DNA of 64,000 bases from DASSSY01 sp035708205 (GCA_035708205.1 DASSSY010000008.1:1-64000), one strand, 5' to 3'. Shown: positions 8,916-18,435, counted from the stretch's first letter. Made by a program: numbers and translations. Notes: generated by a model from the sequence alone, not told the origin.

Positions 8916-9950
8916 GTGCAAAAGATCTCCGTAACCGAATTCCTTGCTTTGCAGGCCGAAGCCCGCCCGGTGATTGATGTCAGAAGTCCGGCGGAGCATG
9001 AGCTGGCGCATATTCCGGGGGCCGTTAACCTGCCTTTGTTTTCCAATGCGGAGCGCGCTGAGATCGGTACGGCCTACAAGCAGATAAATCGCCGGGAGGC
9101 GGTCCAGATCGGTTTGGGTTATTTTAAGGATAAAATGCAGAAGATGCTGCAGGAAGTGGCCGGATCGTTTCCCGAAGCCGGCTGCAAAAAGATATTGGTT
9201 CATTGTTGGCGGGGGGGCATGCGCAGTGAAGCGGTAGCCTGGCTTTTGTCACTGTATGGCTATGAGGTAAGTGTCTTGGCAGGAGGCTATAAGGCTTATC
9301 GTAACTGGGTGCTTCAGCAGTTTAAAAATGACTATCGATGTGCCTTGTTAGGTGGCTTTACTGGTAGCGGCAAAACGGAGATCCTTCATAAGATGAAAGC
9401 GGATGATTATATTGACCTGGAAGCTATTGCCAATCATCGGGGCTCTGTTTTCGGCGCTTATGGATCCTGTCAGCCGGGTCAGCAAATGTTTGAAAATCTT
9501 TTGGCGGCGGAATTGTACAAACGCAGAGCGCGTTTTTTCTGGATAGAGGATGAAAGCAGGCGTATTGGCGACCTGAACCTGCCTGAAGATTTTTGGGCGT
9601 TGACACGCCGGCAACCCGTTTATTTTCTGGATGTTCCTTTTGAACAAAGGCTGGCCGGCATTTTAAAGGATTATGGACATAAGGATTCCCGGCAGCTGGC
9701 GGAAGGCATCGAGCGTTTGGGAAAACGTTTGGGCGGCATGCGCACCCATCGCGCGCTGGCTTATTTATCGGCTAATGATCTACCTTCCTGCTTCGCCATA
9801 CTATTAAAATATTATGACAAGCTGTACGGGGCTTCTATGCAAGGGCGGGAAAAACGGATTCATGTGATAAAAGGAGATGGTTTAGCGCCCTATGATATTA
9901 TCGGAATATTAGAACACAATGGAAAAGATAGATTTAACGGCATTTTCTAA
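8916..9950 (+). CDS. mnmH: tRNA 2-selenouridine synthase (MnmH/SelU)
   Basis: This enzyme converts 2-thiouridine at tRNA wobble position 34 (Lys, Glu, Gln tRNAs) to 2-selenouridine using selenophosphate. The 344-residue protein has an N-terminal rhodanese domain (PVIDVRSPAEHELAHIPGA) with the catalytic Cys at about 97 in LVHCWRGGMRS. A P-loop GFTGSGKT follows at about 147-154, the standard YbbB architecture. GTG at 8916 is chosen because the domain starts immediately after it and the upstream in-frame residues do not resemble the family; an ATG at 8808 is the alternative. The 3' end overlaps selD by 32 bases, so the two are translationally linked and their products act in sequence. Confidence 0.93.
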   Translation: MQKISVTEFLALQAEARPVIDVRSPAEHELAHIPGAVNLPLFSNAERAEIGTAYKQINRREAVQIGLGYFKDKMQKMLQEVAGSFPEAGCKKILVHCWRGGMRSEAVAWLLSLYGYEVSVLAGGYKAYRNWVLQQFKNDYRCALLGGFTGSGKTEILHKMKADDYIDLEAIANHRGSVFGAYGSCQPGQQMFENLLAAELYKRRARFFWIEDESRRIGDLNLPEDFWALTRRQPVYFLDVPFEQRLAGILKDYGHKDSRQLAEGIERLGKRLGGMRTHRALAYLSANDLPSCFAILLKYYDKLYGASMQGREKRIHVIKGDGLAPYDIIGILEHNGKDRFNGIF

Positions 9951-10971
9951 GGGGGCGGGTTGTGGCTGCAAAATAGCGCCGAAAGTGCTTGAAGAAATTT
10001 TAACGGCAAAGGGTAGGGGGACTTTTTCAGATGCCCGGTTATTGGCCGGTAGCGAGCATAACGAAGATGCGGCTGCTTATCAATTCGATGACGAAAATCT
10101 TTGGCTGAGCTCCACTGACTTTTTTACGCCGATCGTAAACGACCCGTTTCAATTCGGCCAGGTAGCCGCGGCCAACGCTTTAAGCGATATTTATGCGATG
10201 GGCGGACAGCCTCTTTTTACATTGGCGATATTGGGCTGGCCTGTAGAGCGTTTGTCTCCCGCAACGGCAGGTGAGGTTATGGATGGCGCAAGGAATATTT
10301 GTCACGAAGCGGGAGTAGCTATTGCCGGCGGGCATAGCGTCGATATTGCGGACCCTGTTTTCGGCCTGACGGTTAACGGATTGGTCAAACGTCATAACCT
10401 GAAAAGAAATAATACGATCCGGGAAGGCGATCTCCTGTTTATAACCAAGCCGATCGGCGTAGGTATTTTGGCTACCGCACTTAAGCGGGGCGTGATAAAA
10501 GCGGAGGACCAACGGTCATTGATCAGCCAGCTGATCATTCTAAATAAGATCGGTTTTGAGTTAGGGAAGTTGGAGGGGGTGACCGCCATGACCGATGTGA
10601 CAGGCTTTGGTATCGCCGGCCATTTAGTGGAGATGTGCCGGGGAACTGGTCTCTCTGTTGAATTGAATTTTGACCGCCTGCCCGTAATGCCGGGTGTATA
10701 TGATTATTTAAGACAAAATATTATTCCGGATGCCACTTACCGCAATTGGAATGCTTATAGCGGGAATTTAAAAATAGAGCCAGGCGTACCGATGATGCCG
10801 GCATTCCAGCTGTTGCCTGATCCACAGACCAATGGCGGATTATTGTTCTCGGTTCGGCCGGAAGCAGAACCGGCGATTAAGCAATTGCTGGTAAATAATG
10901 GCCTGGCTGAGTTTTCAAACCCGATAGGGAAAGTATTGCCCGGCGAAGAGTCTTTGATTCATGTGACCTGA
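9919..10971 (+). CDS. selD: Selenide, water dikinase (selenophosphate synthetase)
   Basis: SelD makes selenophosphate from selenide and ATP, the selenium donor for MnmH encoded just upstream. The 350-residue protein begins with the catalytic glycine-rich segment GAGCGCK, where Cys15 and Lys18 match the essential Cys17 and Lys20 of E. coli SelD. The active-site position is Cys (TGT), not a UGA-encoded selenocysteine. The AIR-synthase-like body includes EDAAAYQF, STDFFTPIVNDP and GGHSVD. The overlap with mnmH and absence of selA or selB here suggest selenium is used for tRNA modification, but genes outside the window cannot be excluded. It converges with the next gene, leaving a 5-base gap. Confidence 0.96.
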   Translation: MEKIDLTAFSKGAGCGCKIAPKVLEEILTAKGRGTFSDARLLAGSEHNEDAAAYQFDDENLWLSSTDFFTPIVNDPFQFGQVAAANALSDIYAMGGQPLFTLAILGWPVERLSPATAGEVMDGARNICHEAGVAIAGGHSVDIADPVFGLTVNGLVKRHNLKRNNTIREGDLLFITKPIGVGILATALKRGVIKAEDQRSLISQLIILNKIGFELGKLEGVTAMTDVTGFGIAGHLVEMCRGTGLSVELNFDRLPVMPGVYDYLRQNIIPDATYRNWNAYSGNLKIEPGVPMMPAFQLLPDPQTNGGLLFSVRPEAEPAIKQLLVNNGLAEFSNPIGKVLPGEESLIHVT

Positions 10972-10976
10972 TCCGT

Positions 10977-12491
10977 TCAGGTTTCCCGGCCGATTTTATG
11001 GACCAAATGCTCCAGCCCAAGGATATGGCCGCAGGTGGCAATGGCCGTAATACTCACGCCCAGTACACCGTGTATACCGGCATTTTGTCCTGTAAAGAAA
11101 AGGTTGGGGATCTTTGAGGCAACTGTTATCGCCGTTTGTTTGGGGTCATTCAGGTTTTTGGCTATGCCGTACATATTACCGTCTTCCGTGCCTGTATAAT
11201 CCCGGAAAGTAAGCGGGCTGGCTACTCTGAATGATTGACAGTTACGGATGAGATCGGGAAAACGCCTGCTGACTACCCACATAAGCTGCTCTGCCTTTTG
11301 CATTTTTTTGTCAAGGTATGCCGGGGGACGGTTTGAAGGATGAGCGCTGTTGTTATAGCTGTTTGCCCATTGCCCGAATTCCTCGTAATGCATATAGGTT
11401 AAGATAGAGACGGATTCTGCGAATTCCGGGTTATCGTGATCCCTGCTAAAATACAAGGCGTAGTTCTCTGGCCAGTTATTTTGTTGATATTGAATGCCCT
11501 GATAAACATCAGCTGATCGATTCCAGTAAACATTATGATTGGGATAGGGTATGGTCTTTGGTTTGAGAACCATATTGACCATAAAGCTGGAAATGGTATT
11601 CCGGGTGCTCATAATGCGGCGTTGAAAAGCCGGCTTGAAAATGGGTCGATCCATCAGGCTCAATAACGCAGAGGGGGAGATATTGGCGATAAATTGCTTC
11701 CCCAGGATTTCTTTTCCTGAAGCCGTAATGATCTTATTGATGATGCCGTCATTTGTTCTGACCTGGTTGACCTTTTCCTTTTTTAGGATCATACCGCCAA
11801 ATCTTCTTAATTGCCCGGTCAGCAGTTTGGTAATCTGCGAGCTTCCGTTTTTAAATTTGTAGGCACTGTCGATATAGCTTTTCAAGACCAGGGCATGAAG
11901 ATAGAATGGTGTGCTGTCGCGTTGTCCTGCGTACAGGATGTTGTTCCCGGTTAAGACACTTTGTAAACGTTTGTTGGCGGTCAGGGAAGCCACGGTCCTT
12001 TGCAGTTCCCAGTTGGTGACTTTATATTTTTTCGTGTTGTCACCGATCTCCAGTTTATAAAGCGGAAAATGATCAACGGTATATTGTAGCAGATTCCAGT
12101 ATTTTTGTAAGTTTTCTTTTTCTCCAGGGAAAAACGGGAGCAGTTGCTCAATAAAGTTTTTTGAGCCCTGTGCATGAGGATAGACCGGCATCTTATCTCC
12201 GAAAGTAATCTCATCAAAACCGTTCATCGATAATTGCTCCAACGCCAGATCTTCCATAATGCCGGCATATTGAAAGATTTTGCGCTGGGTTTGCCCTTCT
12301 TCAAGCGCGCCAATATAATGAACACAAGAATCAAAAAGCTTTTTGTCAAAGGAGAAGGTTTGCAGGCATCCGCCTAATTGCTTGTTTTGCTCGATAATGA
12401 TGACTTTTTTGCCTTCTTTGGCCAGGAAGACAGCGGATAACAGGCCGCCCAAACCTGCGCCCACAATAACAACGTCAAAATGTTCTTCCAT
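10977..12491 (-). CDS. FAD-dependent CrtI/retinol-saturase-like oxidoreductase
   Basis: A 504-residue flavoprotein. The N-terminus has a dinucleotide-binding fold DVVIVGAGLGGLLSAVFLA (6-24), then GGCLQTF, and the C-terminus has NLFFTGQNAGIHGVLG, the FAD-contacting end seen in phytoene desaturase (CrtI/CrtN) and all-trans-retinol 13,14-reductase-like proteins. A carotenoid or other isoprenoid substrate is possible, but no carotenoid genes lie nearby, so the substrate is open. It is 10 bases downstream of mqnD on the same strand and is probably co-transcribed. A quinone- or isoprenoid-related role is an inference from that context only. Confidence 0.85.
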   Translation of the reverse strand: MEEHFDVVIVGAGLGGLLSAVFLAKEGKKVIIIEQNKQLGGCLQTFSFDKKLFDSCVHYIGALEEGQTQRKIFQYAGIMEDLALEQLSMNGFDEITFGDKMPVYPHAQGSKNFIEQLLPFFPGEKENLQKYWNLLQYTVDHFPLYKLEIGDNTKKYKVTNWELQRTVASLTANKRLQSVLTGNNILYAGQRDSTPFYLHALVLKSYIDSAYKFKNGSSQITKLLTGQLRRFGGMILKKEKVNQVRTNDGIINKIITASGKEILGKQFIANISPSALLSLMDRPIFKPAFQRRIMSTRNTISSFMVNMVLKPKTIPYPNHNVYWNRSADVYQGIQYQQNNWPENYALYFSRDHDNPEFAESVSILTYMHYEEFGQWANSYNNSAHPSNRPPAYLDKKMQKAEQLMWVVSRRFPDLIRNCQSFRVASPLTFRDYTGTEDGNMYGIAKNLNDPKQTAITVASKIPNLFFTGQNAGIHGVLGVSITAIATCGHILGLEHLVHKIGRET

Positions 12492-12501
12492 TCAACAAAA
12501 C

Positions 12502-13347
12502 TTAAAGCATAAAATCTTCTACCGGCTGCTCAATCAGGCCGTTTTCATAAGCTTTTTTAAAAAGCGTTTTTATGGCATTACGGCCGGTGTTCCCCAAGGA
12601 CTCCGAATATTCATTGACATATAATTCGATGTGGTGGCGCATCACATCTTCGGACATTTCCTGTGCGTGACCGGTAATGAATCCCGAAAGACCGGGATAT
12701 TGCCTACGGCTGTACATCAGGCTTTCACGGACCAGGTTTTCAATTTGCTTTGATTGTTCATCGGGTAAATCCTTACGAACGACAATGCCTCCTAAAGGGA
12801 TGGCGGACCCGGTTGTTCTTTCCCACCAGTCACCCATGTCCATCCATTTGTGGAGCCCTTTTTCCCGGTAAGTAAACCGGCTTTCATGAATGATCAGCCC
12901 CAGATCAAACTCGCCGTTTAAGACCTTGTTTTCGATATCACTAAAAACGACCTCGGTTTTATGACGGGCATTGGGAAAGGCCAGCGAGAATAACAAATTA
13001 GCCGTCGTGTTGAGCCCGGGGATGGCGATACGCGACCTGTCAATGGCTACCTCCAATTTATCGGTATCAGGCAACGGGTGCTTACTGATCAACAAAGGCC
13101 CGACACCACGTCCCAGGGCGCTGCCGCTGTCCAGCAGACGATATTTGCCGGTAAGCTTCAGGAAAGCATTATAGCTTAGCTTGGTCACTTCCAATTTACC
13201 TTGTTCCGCCCACTGGTTCAGTGTTTCCACGTCTTCCAGAACATAGTTGAAAGTATACGGCCCGGTGTCTATCTTCTGATTGACCAGGGCGTCAAATATA
13301 AAAGTATCGTTGGGGCAGGGGCTAAAACCCAGTGTGATCGTTGTCAT
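12502..13347 (-). CDS. mqnD: 1,4-dihydroxy-6-naphthoate synthase
   Basis: MqnD converts cyclic dehypoxanthine futalosine to 1,4-dihydroxy-6-naphthoate in the futalosine route to menaquinone. The 281-residue protein begins MTTITLGFSPCPNDTF, the hallmark N-terminus, and carries LGRGVGPLL, IAIPGLNTTANLL and LGLIIHESRFTY as in the periplasmic-binding-like MqnA/MqnD fold. ATG at 13347 is chosen; an in-frame ATG at 13365 is possible, and the longer frame to 13503 runs through the promoter region. A TAnnTTTG box at 13390-13397 supports a start near here. Divergent to cmk. Confidence 0.95.
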   Translation of the reverse strand: MTTITLGFSPCPNDTFIFDALVNQKIDTGPYTFNYVLEDVETLNQWAEQGKLEVTKLSYNAFLKLTGKYRLLDSGSALGRGVGPLLISKHPLPDTDKLEVAIDRSRIAIPGLNTTANLLFSLAFPNARHKTEVVFSDIENKVLNGEFDLGLIIHESRFTYREKGLHKWMDMGDWWERTTGSAIPLGGIVVRKDLPDEQSKQIENLVRESLMYSRRQYPGLSGFITGHAQEMSEDVMRHHIELYVNEYSESLGNTGRNAIKTLFKKAYENGLIEQPVEDFML

Positions 13348-13389
13348 TTCCCGATTATGCTTCATAAAGGATTTCGTGGTTCCGGTGAG

Positions 13390-13397
13390 CAAAATTA
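13390..13397 (-). promoter_or_regulatory. mqnD promoter -7 box
   Basis: TAATTTTG on the minus strand fits TAnnTTTG. It lies in the short divergent region between mqnD and cmk. Confidence 0.5.
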
Positions 13398-13410
13398 CAA
13401 CTAAATAAAC

Positions 13411-13418
13411 TACATTTG
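13411..13418 (+). promoter_or_regulatory. cmk promoter -7 box
   Basis: TACATTTG fits TAnnTTTG, 35 bases before the cmk ATG. It sits back-to-back with the mqnD box, so the two promoters are only about 14 bases apart. Confidence 0.55.
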
Positions 13419-13453
13419 CGAGAGGAGTCTTGAAAACCAATCGGAATCGGAGT

Positions 13454-14161
13454 ATGAAATTAATTATTGCAATAGACGGGTATTCTTCCTGTGGGAAAAG
13501 CACGTTGGCACGGGAACTGGCACAGCGCCTGGATTATATTTTTATCGACACCGGTGCTATGTACCGGGCCATCACTTTATATTTCCTGAGGGAAGAAGTG
13601 CCTTTGAAAGATGAGCAGGCTGTTGGAGAGGCCCTCGGGCGTATTGTGTTGGCTTTTGAAACGAATGCACAGACAGGAAAGCGTGATATCCATTTGAATG
13701 GCGAAAACATATCCAGGGCCGTTCGGGATATCATAGTATCGGAAAAGGTCAGCGATGTCGCCGCCATAAAGAAAGTCAGGGAGTTTGCGGTAGCGCAGCA
13801 AAGAAAGATCGGCGCTTCGGGAGGAGTGGTTATGGATGGCCGGGACATCGGGACCGTTGTCTTTCCTCATGCCGACCTGAAAATCTTTATGACCGCGGAT
13901 ATTGAAATACGGGTAAAGCGACGTTTCCTGGAGCTTCAAGCCGAAAATCCGGGTATTTCCCTGGAAGAAGTGAAGATTAATCTGGAGATGCGCGATTATA
14001 TTGACAGCAACCGGGAGGAAAGTCCGCTGCGCCGGGCGCCGGATGCCAGGGTGCTGGATAATAGCGATATCACTCAGGAGCAGCAATTGGATTTGGCCTT
14101 AAAATGGGTTAACGAGATTTTGAAACAAAAAATGTCGCCAAGATCGCAGAAGATGGCATAA
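13454..14161 (+). CDS. cmk: Cytidylate kinase
   Basis: Phosphorylates CMP and dCMP with ATP in pyrimidine nucleotide metabolism. The 235-residue protein opens MKLIIAIDGYSSCGKSTLAR with a P-loop at about 9-16, followed by IDTGAMYRAITLY, the CMP-binding signature. VMDGRDIGTVVFPHADLKIF and the RRAPDARVLDNSD segment near the end complete the family pattern. ATG at 13454 is chosen over a TTG at 13430, because family homologues start at the hydrophobic beta strand before the P-loop. It is somewhat longer than E. coli Cmk (227) because of a C-terminal tail. Confidence 0.96.
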   Translation: MKLIIAIDGYSSCGKSTLARELAQRLDYIFIDTGAMYRAITLYFLREEVPLKDEQAVGEALGRIVLAFETNAQTGKRDIHLNGENISRAVRDIIVSEKVSDVAAIKKVREFAVAQQRKIGASGGVVMDGRDIGTVVFPHADLKIFMTADIEIRVKRRFLELQAENPGISLEEVKINLEMRDYIDSNREESPLRRAPDARVLDNSDITQEQQLDLALKWVNEILKQKMSPRSQKMA

Positions 14162-14212
14162 GTTCCATCTTTTTAAATATTTAGTGTTTATCACTATTCC
14201 CAACTACTTGCA

Positions 14213-14773
14213 ATGACAAAACCCGATACTCAACTCTTTATGAATGCAGGAACGGCTATTTTTGCCTGTGGCTGCTTCTGGTGCCTGGAAGCCCAGTTTC
14301 AACACTTGGATGGCGTGTTGGAAATTATTCCTGGCTTTACAGGCGGCCATGTACCACATCCTACCTATGAGCAGGTATGCACCGGCACCACCGGGCATGC
14401 CGAAGCCTGTAAAATAACTTTTGACGCCGGGAAAATTAGCTACAAGCAATTGTTGATGGCTTTTTTCGAGGCTCACGATCCCACGCAGCTAAACCGTCAG
14501 GGAAATGATATCGGCACCCAATACCGTTCGGCATTGTTTTATCTTGATGAAGAACAACATGCGGAGATAGAGGCTTGCCTGGAATTGTTGACCGCACAAG
14601 GGGTTTATGACCGGCCAATAGTTACCCAGGTATGCCCGGCAACGGCCTTTTACCCAGCCGATGATTATCATAAGGACTATTATAATCTGCATGGCGATAA
14701 TCCTTATTGCGCTCTGGTGGTTCAGCCTAAAGTGAAAAAGTTCCTCAGGTATTTAGGAAAAGATTTTCATTGA
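14213..14773 (+). CDS. msrA: Peptide-methionine (S)-S-oxide reductase
   Basis: Repairs S-methionine sulfoxide in oxidised proteins. The 186-residue protein has the catalytic GCFWC at 20-24 (nucleophile Cys21), then GFTGGHVPHPTYEQVCTGTTGHAEA, shown here as contiguous family blocks, and FFEAHDPTQLNRQGNDIGTQ. No signal peptide is visible, so it is cytoplasmic, and there is no MsrB fusion. The start at 14213 is taken as the first ATG; 14240 is an alternative. The gene stands 51 bases after cmk and may be read from the same transcript. Confidence 0.95.
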   Translation: MTKPDTQLFMNAGTAIFACGCFWCLEAQFQHLDGVLEIIPGFTGGHVPHPTYEQVCTGTTGHAEACKITFDAGKISYKQLLMAFFEAHDPTQLNRQGNDIGTQYRSALFYLDEEQHAEIEACLELLTAQGVYDRPIVTQVCPATAFYPADDYHKDYYNLHGDNPYCALVVQPKVKKFLRYLGKDFH

Positions 14774-14931
14774 GCCGCCGGCTTTCATCGCTTGGGGACC
14801 GTTGTTTCCCCTACATCTTCATGTATTCTTAATCATAGGATGAAAAAAAAATTAAAGGCCCGGTCGATTTAAGAAAAAATAACCTACATTTATCAAAATT
14901 TTTTGTTCTATTGACTATTCTTTTTTATAAT

Positions 14932-17382
14932 ATGTACAAAAAAAGTATTCCTTTTTTGTTGGGTTTGATATTGTTAGTTGGGGTTGCCCGGGCTCAAACC
15001 TTTAACTTTGACCTTATTGGGAACCCGGTTGATACTACCGGATGGAATATGGCCAATGACAGCTATATTGATAATGATGAAATTGTGCTGACAGACCCTC
15101 TAAATGACCAGTATGGGTATATTTATTTTCGCACACCTCAGAATTTAGCCAATTGTTCGCAGTTTACCGTAACCTTTGATTTTAAAATATCCAACAGTTC
15201 CTCTTCTACGGCGGACGGCATTGCGTTTTGGTATATCTCGAATCCTCCTACGGGCTTTGGGACCGGCGAAACGCTCGGGCTCCCTTCCTATCCGGATGGC
15301 CTGGCACTCCTGATGGATACCTACAATAATTATTTTCCGAATGATGTCCCCTTGATTTCACTGCGTCGTTATGATGGCACGACACAGGAATACGTGGAAG
15401 GTTCAACAACCGGCCAGATCACTTCCGATGAAATCAACCAAAGCTTTATTACTGATGGGGCATGGCATACCTGTAAATTGGTTTACTCGTTTGGTAATGT
15501 TTCGGTTAGCTACGATAATAACCCGCCAATTATGACCGGTACAACTACTTTGAATATTATTGGATACTTTGGTTTCTCCGCTAGTACGGGAGGATCATAT
15601 TCCAAGCAGGCGATTAAAAATGTTCACATTTCAGGAGCTCCTGAGCCGGATCCGCCGACAACGGATACGGTATTCTATTGTCAATATGAAACAGCGGACA
15701 GCCTGACCGCGCTTCCGGACTCCAACCTGTTGTGGTACACGACCCCGGTCGGCGGATTGCCTTTGGCCGGAGCACCGGTTCCGTCAACTGCCGTACCGGG
15801 AACATATACCTGGTATGTCTCCCAGATTATTCCCGGTTGTAATATTGAAAGCCAACGTTCCCCGGCAGTCGTGGTCGTTCATCCCTTACCGGCCCCTCCT
15901 GTGGTCTCGGTACCCGAATATTGCAGCGGACAGGTAGGATTGGCCATTACTAATCCTGTAGGGCAGAATGTGAAATGGTATAGCCAGCCCACGGGCGGTG
16001 TAGGTTCCAGTAATCCGCCGAATATCAATACTGCCGTTGCCGACACGCAACACTGGTATGTTTCCCTGATCGACACCTTCGGTTGTGAAAGTCCGAGAGA
16101 TACCGTTGATGTGACAATTCATCAAACACCCCTTGTAGATTTTACCTACGATGTGCATATGACCTGCGCCGGCGATACGGTGCTCTTTAACAACCAAACC
16201 CAATATGGTGAAAGTTACTTATGGCGTTTAGGGGTTTCCAGCCTGACGGATACTAATGAAAATACGAAATTCTATTACGCCGATGCCGGCTCTTATAATG
16301 TCTCTTTGATTGCCTCAAACCAATATTGTACGGATTCCACATTAAAGATCGTTAGCTTGGGACACCCGCTTTCCGCTAATTTTGGTGTTTCAGATGATAC
16401 GGTTTGCCAGGGCACCAAGATCATTTTTACAGATTCCTCTGTGGTGACGACGGTTAACGGTATTGCTCCCGGCTATCTGTGGAATTTTGGCAATGGTCTC
16501 ACCTCTTCTATGCCAAGTCCCGGGTTTACCTATGATACGCCAGGTGTTTATCCGGTAAGCCTGGTTGTCAGCAATGGCATACCCTGTTATGATACCATGA
16601 CTCACTTGGTCATTGTAGATTCTTTGGCCAGGTTGTCCGTAACCGTAAGCGATACGCCGATCTGCCAGGGCGATGAAGTGGTCTTTACCGGACATTATAC
16701 CCAAAATGGCCTGGTAGAAACGGCATGGAATTTTGGTGATGCTCAGTTGGACAGCGCCTGGAACACTAACCCTGTAAGTCATGCTTATGCTCAAGGCGGG
16801 CAATATCCAGTATATGTCAAAGCATATTATCGCGCTTGTCCCGATACGGCATTAGGATTTTTGGTTACAGTGCATCAGTTACCGCTGATAAGGATTGGCG
16901 ATGATACGACAATGTGCCTGGACGGTGATCCGGTCGTTATCGGGGACTCTGTAAACTATACCAACCCGGCCGCCACGTGGTTGTGGAACACCGGTGATAC
17001 GACCGCTTTCTTAAAGGTTGTTCACCCCGGGCATTACTGGGCGCGGGTAAGCATTAATTCCTGTTCCACTACCGATGAGATCAATATTGGCAAGGATTGC
17101 TATCTGGATATTCCTAATTCCTTTACCCCTAATGGTGACGGTGTGAATGATTACTTCCTGCCACGCCAGCTATTGTCCAAGGGCGCATTAGGGTTTACAA
17201 TGCAAATCTGGGATCGTTGGGGTGAAAAGGTATTTGAAACCGATAAGGCCAATGGTCGTGGCTGGGATGGCCGCTTTAACGGCAAGGATCAGCCGGTCGG
17301 TGTATATGTCTATATGATCAATGTCATATATAAAAATGGCCGGACCGAAAAATATCAAGGTAATTTGACCTTATTGAGATAG
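14932..17382 (+). CDS. Secreted T9SS type B protein with L-type lectin and PKD domains
   Basis: An 816-residue protein with a signal peptide (MYKKSIPFLLGLILLVGVARA). The N-terminal about 215 residues read as a bacterial legume-lectin-like fold, with FTVTFDFKISNSSSSTADGIAFW, DGLALLMDTYNN, DGAWHTCKLVYS and GYFGFSASTGG. Two Ig-like repeats follow, each containing WY..P.GG and TWYVS (about 240-395). PKD-type modules come next (YLWNFGNGLTSS, ETAWNFGDA), then a type B C-terminal sorting domain with PNSFTPNGDGVNDYF and GWDGRFNGKDQPVGVYVY, ending GNLTLLR. A surface carbohydrate-binding or adhesion role is inferred. ATG at 14932 is chosen over TTG at 14911, as it starts the signal peptide directly. 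Confidence 0.88.
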   Translation: MYKKSIPFLLGLILLVGVARAQTFNFDLIGNPVDTTGWNMANDSYIDNDEIVLTDPLNDQYGYIYFRTPQNLANCSQFTVTFDFKISNSSSSTADGIAFWYISNPPTGFGTGETLGLPSYPDGLALLMDTYNNYFPNDVPLISLRRYDGTTQEYVEGSTTGQITSDEINQSFITDGAWHTCKLVYSFGNVSVSYDNNPPIMTGTTTLNIIGYFGFSASTGGSYSKQAIKNVHISGAPEPDPPTTDTVFYCQYETADSLTALPDSNLLWYTTPVGGLPLAGAPVPSTAVPGTYTWYVSQIIPGCNIESQRSPAVVVVHPLPAPPVVSVPEYCSGQVGLAITNPVGQNVKWYSQPTGGVGSSNPPNINTAVADTQHWYVSLIDTFGCESPRDTVDVTIHQTPLVDFTYDVHMTCAGDTVLFNNQTQYGESYLWRLGVSSLTDTNENTKFYYADAGSYNVSLIASNQYCTDSTLKIVSLGHPLSANFGVSDDTVCQGTKIIFTDSSVVTTVNGIAPGYLWNFGNGLTSSMPSPGFTYDTPGVYPVSLVVSNGIPCYDTMTHLVIVDSLARLSVTVSDTPICQGDEVVFTGHYTQNGLVETAWNFGDAQLDSAWNTNPVSHAYAQGGQYPVYVKAYYRACPDTALGFLVTVHQLPLIRIGDDTTMCLDGDPVVIGDSVNYTNPAATWLWNTGDTTAFLKVVHPGHYWARVSINSCSTTDEINIGKDCYLDIPNSFTPNGDGVNDYFLPRQLLSKGALGFTMQIWDRWGEKVFETDKANGRGWDGRFNGKDQPVGVYVYMINVIYKNGRTEKYQGNLTLLR

Positions 17383-17404
17383 GTGCCGGCTGGCAAAAGC
17401 ATAG

Positions 17405-17441
17405 GACACGGGATATCTGAGACGATTTTCCGTGTTTTTTT
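17405..17441 (+). terminator. Intrinsic terminator after the lectin-like T9SS gene
   Basis: The stem GACACGG/CCGTGTT (one G-T pair) is followed by an uninterrupted T-run, 22 bases after the stop codon and before xerD. Confidence 0.6.
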
Positions 17442-17478
17442 GTCTGGAATTAAATAAATGGATTAGCTTGCAAAGGAT

Positions 17479-18393
17479 ATGTGGCAGGATATCTTAAATG
17501 GCTATCGCGCGTTTTTGCAAATTGAGAAATCTTTATCCCGGGCTTCGGTGGAAGCTTATTTGCATGATGTTGCCCTGTTAGCCGGTTATCTAAACGCCCA
17601 ATATCCGGATGTGGGATATACTGAAATAAGCTTAGGGCATTTACAGCGGTTTTTGACCTCGTTGAAAGATAAGGAATTTGAAGCGACCACTCAGGCGCGT
17701 CTGATTTCCGGTATCAAATCGTTTTTTCATTACCTGGCAATTGAGAACCTGATTAAAACCGATCCTTCGGAATTATTGAAAACGCCTAAATTACGGCGGA
17801 AGCTACCGGATATTTTGAGTATCGAAGAAGTGGACGCTCTTTTCTCGGCTATGGATCACAGCACGGCCGAGGGCCAGCGGAACAGGGCTATTTTAGAAAC
17901 CATGTACAGCTCCGGGCTGAGAGTTAGTGAAGTCATTAACCTGACGCTTTCTAATTTATTTTTGGATATCGGATTTATTCGCGTTGTCGGAAAAGGGTCA
18001 AAAGAACGCTTAGTGCCTGTTGGTGATGAAGCGGTCCGCTATATCCGGTTATACCAGAACCATGTTCGTTGTCATGTGGATATTCAGAAAGGAAGTGAGG
18101 ATATCCTGTTCCTTAGCAGGAGAGGCAAAGGATTAAGCCGCATTATGATTTTTTATATTATTAAAGAAGCGGCCGGAAAGGCGGGAATCGGGAAGAACAT
18201 TCATCCGCATACGCTCAGGCACAGTTTTGCGACGCATCTGATTGAGGGGGGAGCCGACTTAAGGGCTATCCAGGAAATGCTGGGTCATGAAAGCATTACG
18301 ACAACCGAAATTTACACCCATCTTGATCAGCGTTATTTGCGCGATACTTTAGAGATGTATCATCCCCGTTTTATTAAAAAAAAGCTACCTTAG
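17479..18393 (+). CDS. xerD: Site-specific tyrosine recombinase XerD
   Basis: A 304-residue recombinase that, with its partner XerC, resolves chromosome dimers at dif. The N-terminal SAM-like core-binding domain spans about 1-90, and the catalytic domain carries the full set of residues: Arg148 (SSGLRVSEV), Lys172 (GKGSKERLVPVG), His244 and Arg247 (HPHTLRHSFATH), His270 (LGHES) and Tyr279 (TEIYTHL). Length and lack of neighbouring integrase-type genes point to the housekeeping Xer protein rather than a mobile-element integrase. XerD rather than XerC is chosen from overall resemblance and is less certain than the family. Confidence 0.92.
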   Translation: MWQDILNGYRAFLQIEKSLSRASVEAYLHDVALLAGYLNAQYPDVGYTEISLGHLQRFLTSLKDKEFEATTQARLISGIKSFFHYLAIENLIKTDPSELLKTPKLRRKLPDILSIEEVDALFSAMDHSTAEGQRNRAILETMYSSGLRVSEVINLTLSNLFLDIGFIRVVGKGSKERLVPVGDEAVRYIRLYQNHVRCHVDIQKGSEDILFLSRRGKGLSRIMIFYIIKEAAGKAGIGKNIHPHTLRHSFATHLIEGGADLRAIQEMLGHESITTTEIYTHLDQRYLRDTLEMYHPRFIKKKLP

Positions 18394-18435
18394 CCTTTCA
18401 TTTTGCATCATATCGCTTTTGCCCATATTAATTAC

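Noticed and set aside
9958..9970. Possible selenocysteine codon in SelD
   Set aside because: The active-site codons are TGT and TGC (cysteine), and no in-frame TGA is present.
17479..18393. XerD-like gene as a mobile-element integrase
   Set aside because: Size, domain layout and lack of attachment sites or mobile genes nearby fit the housekeeping recombinase.
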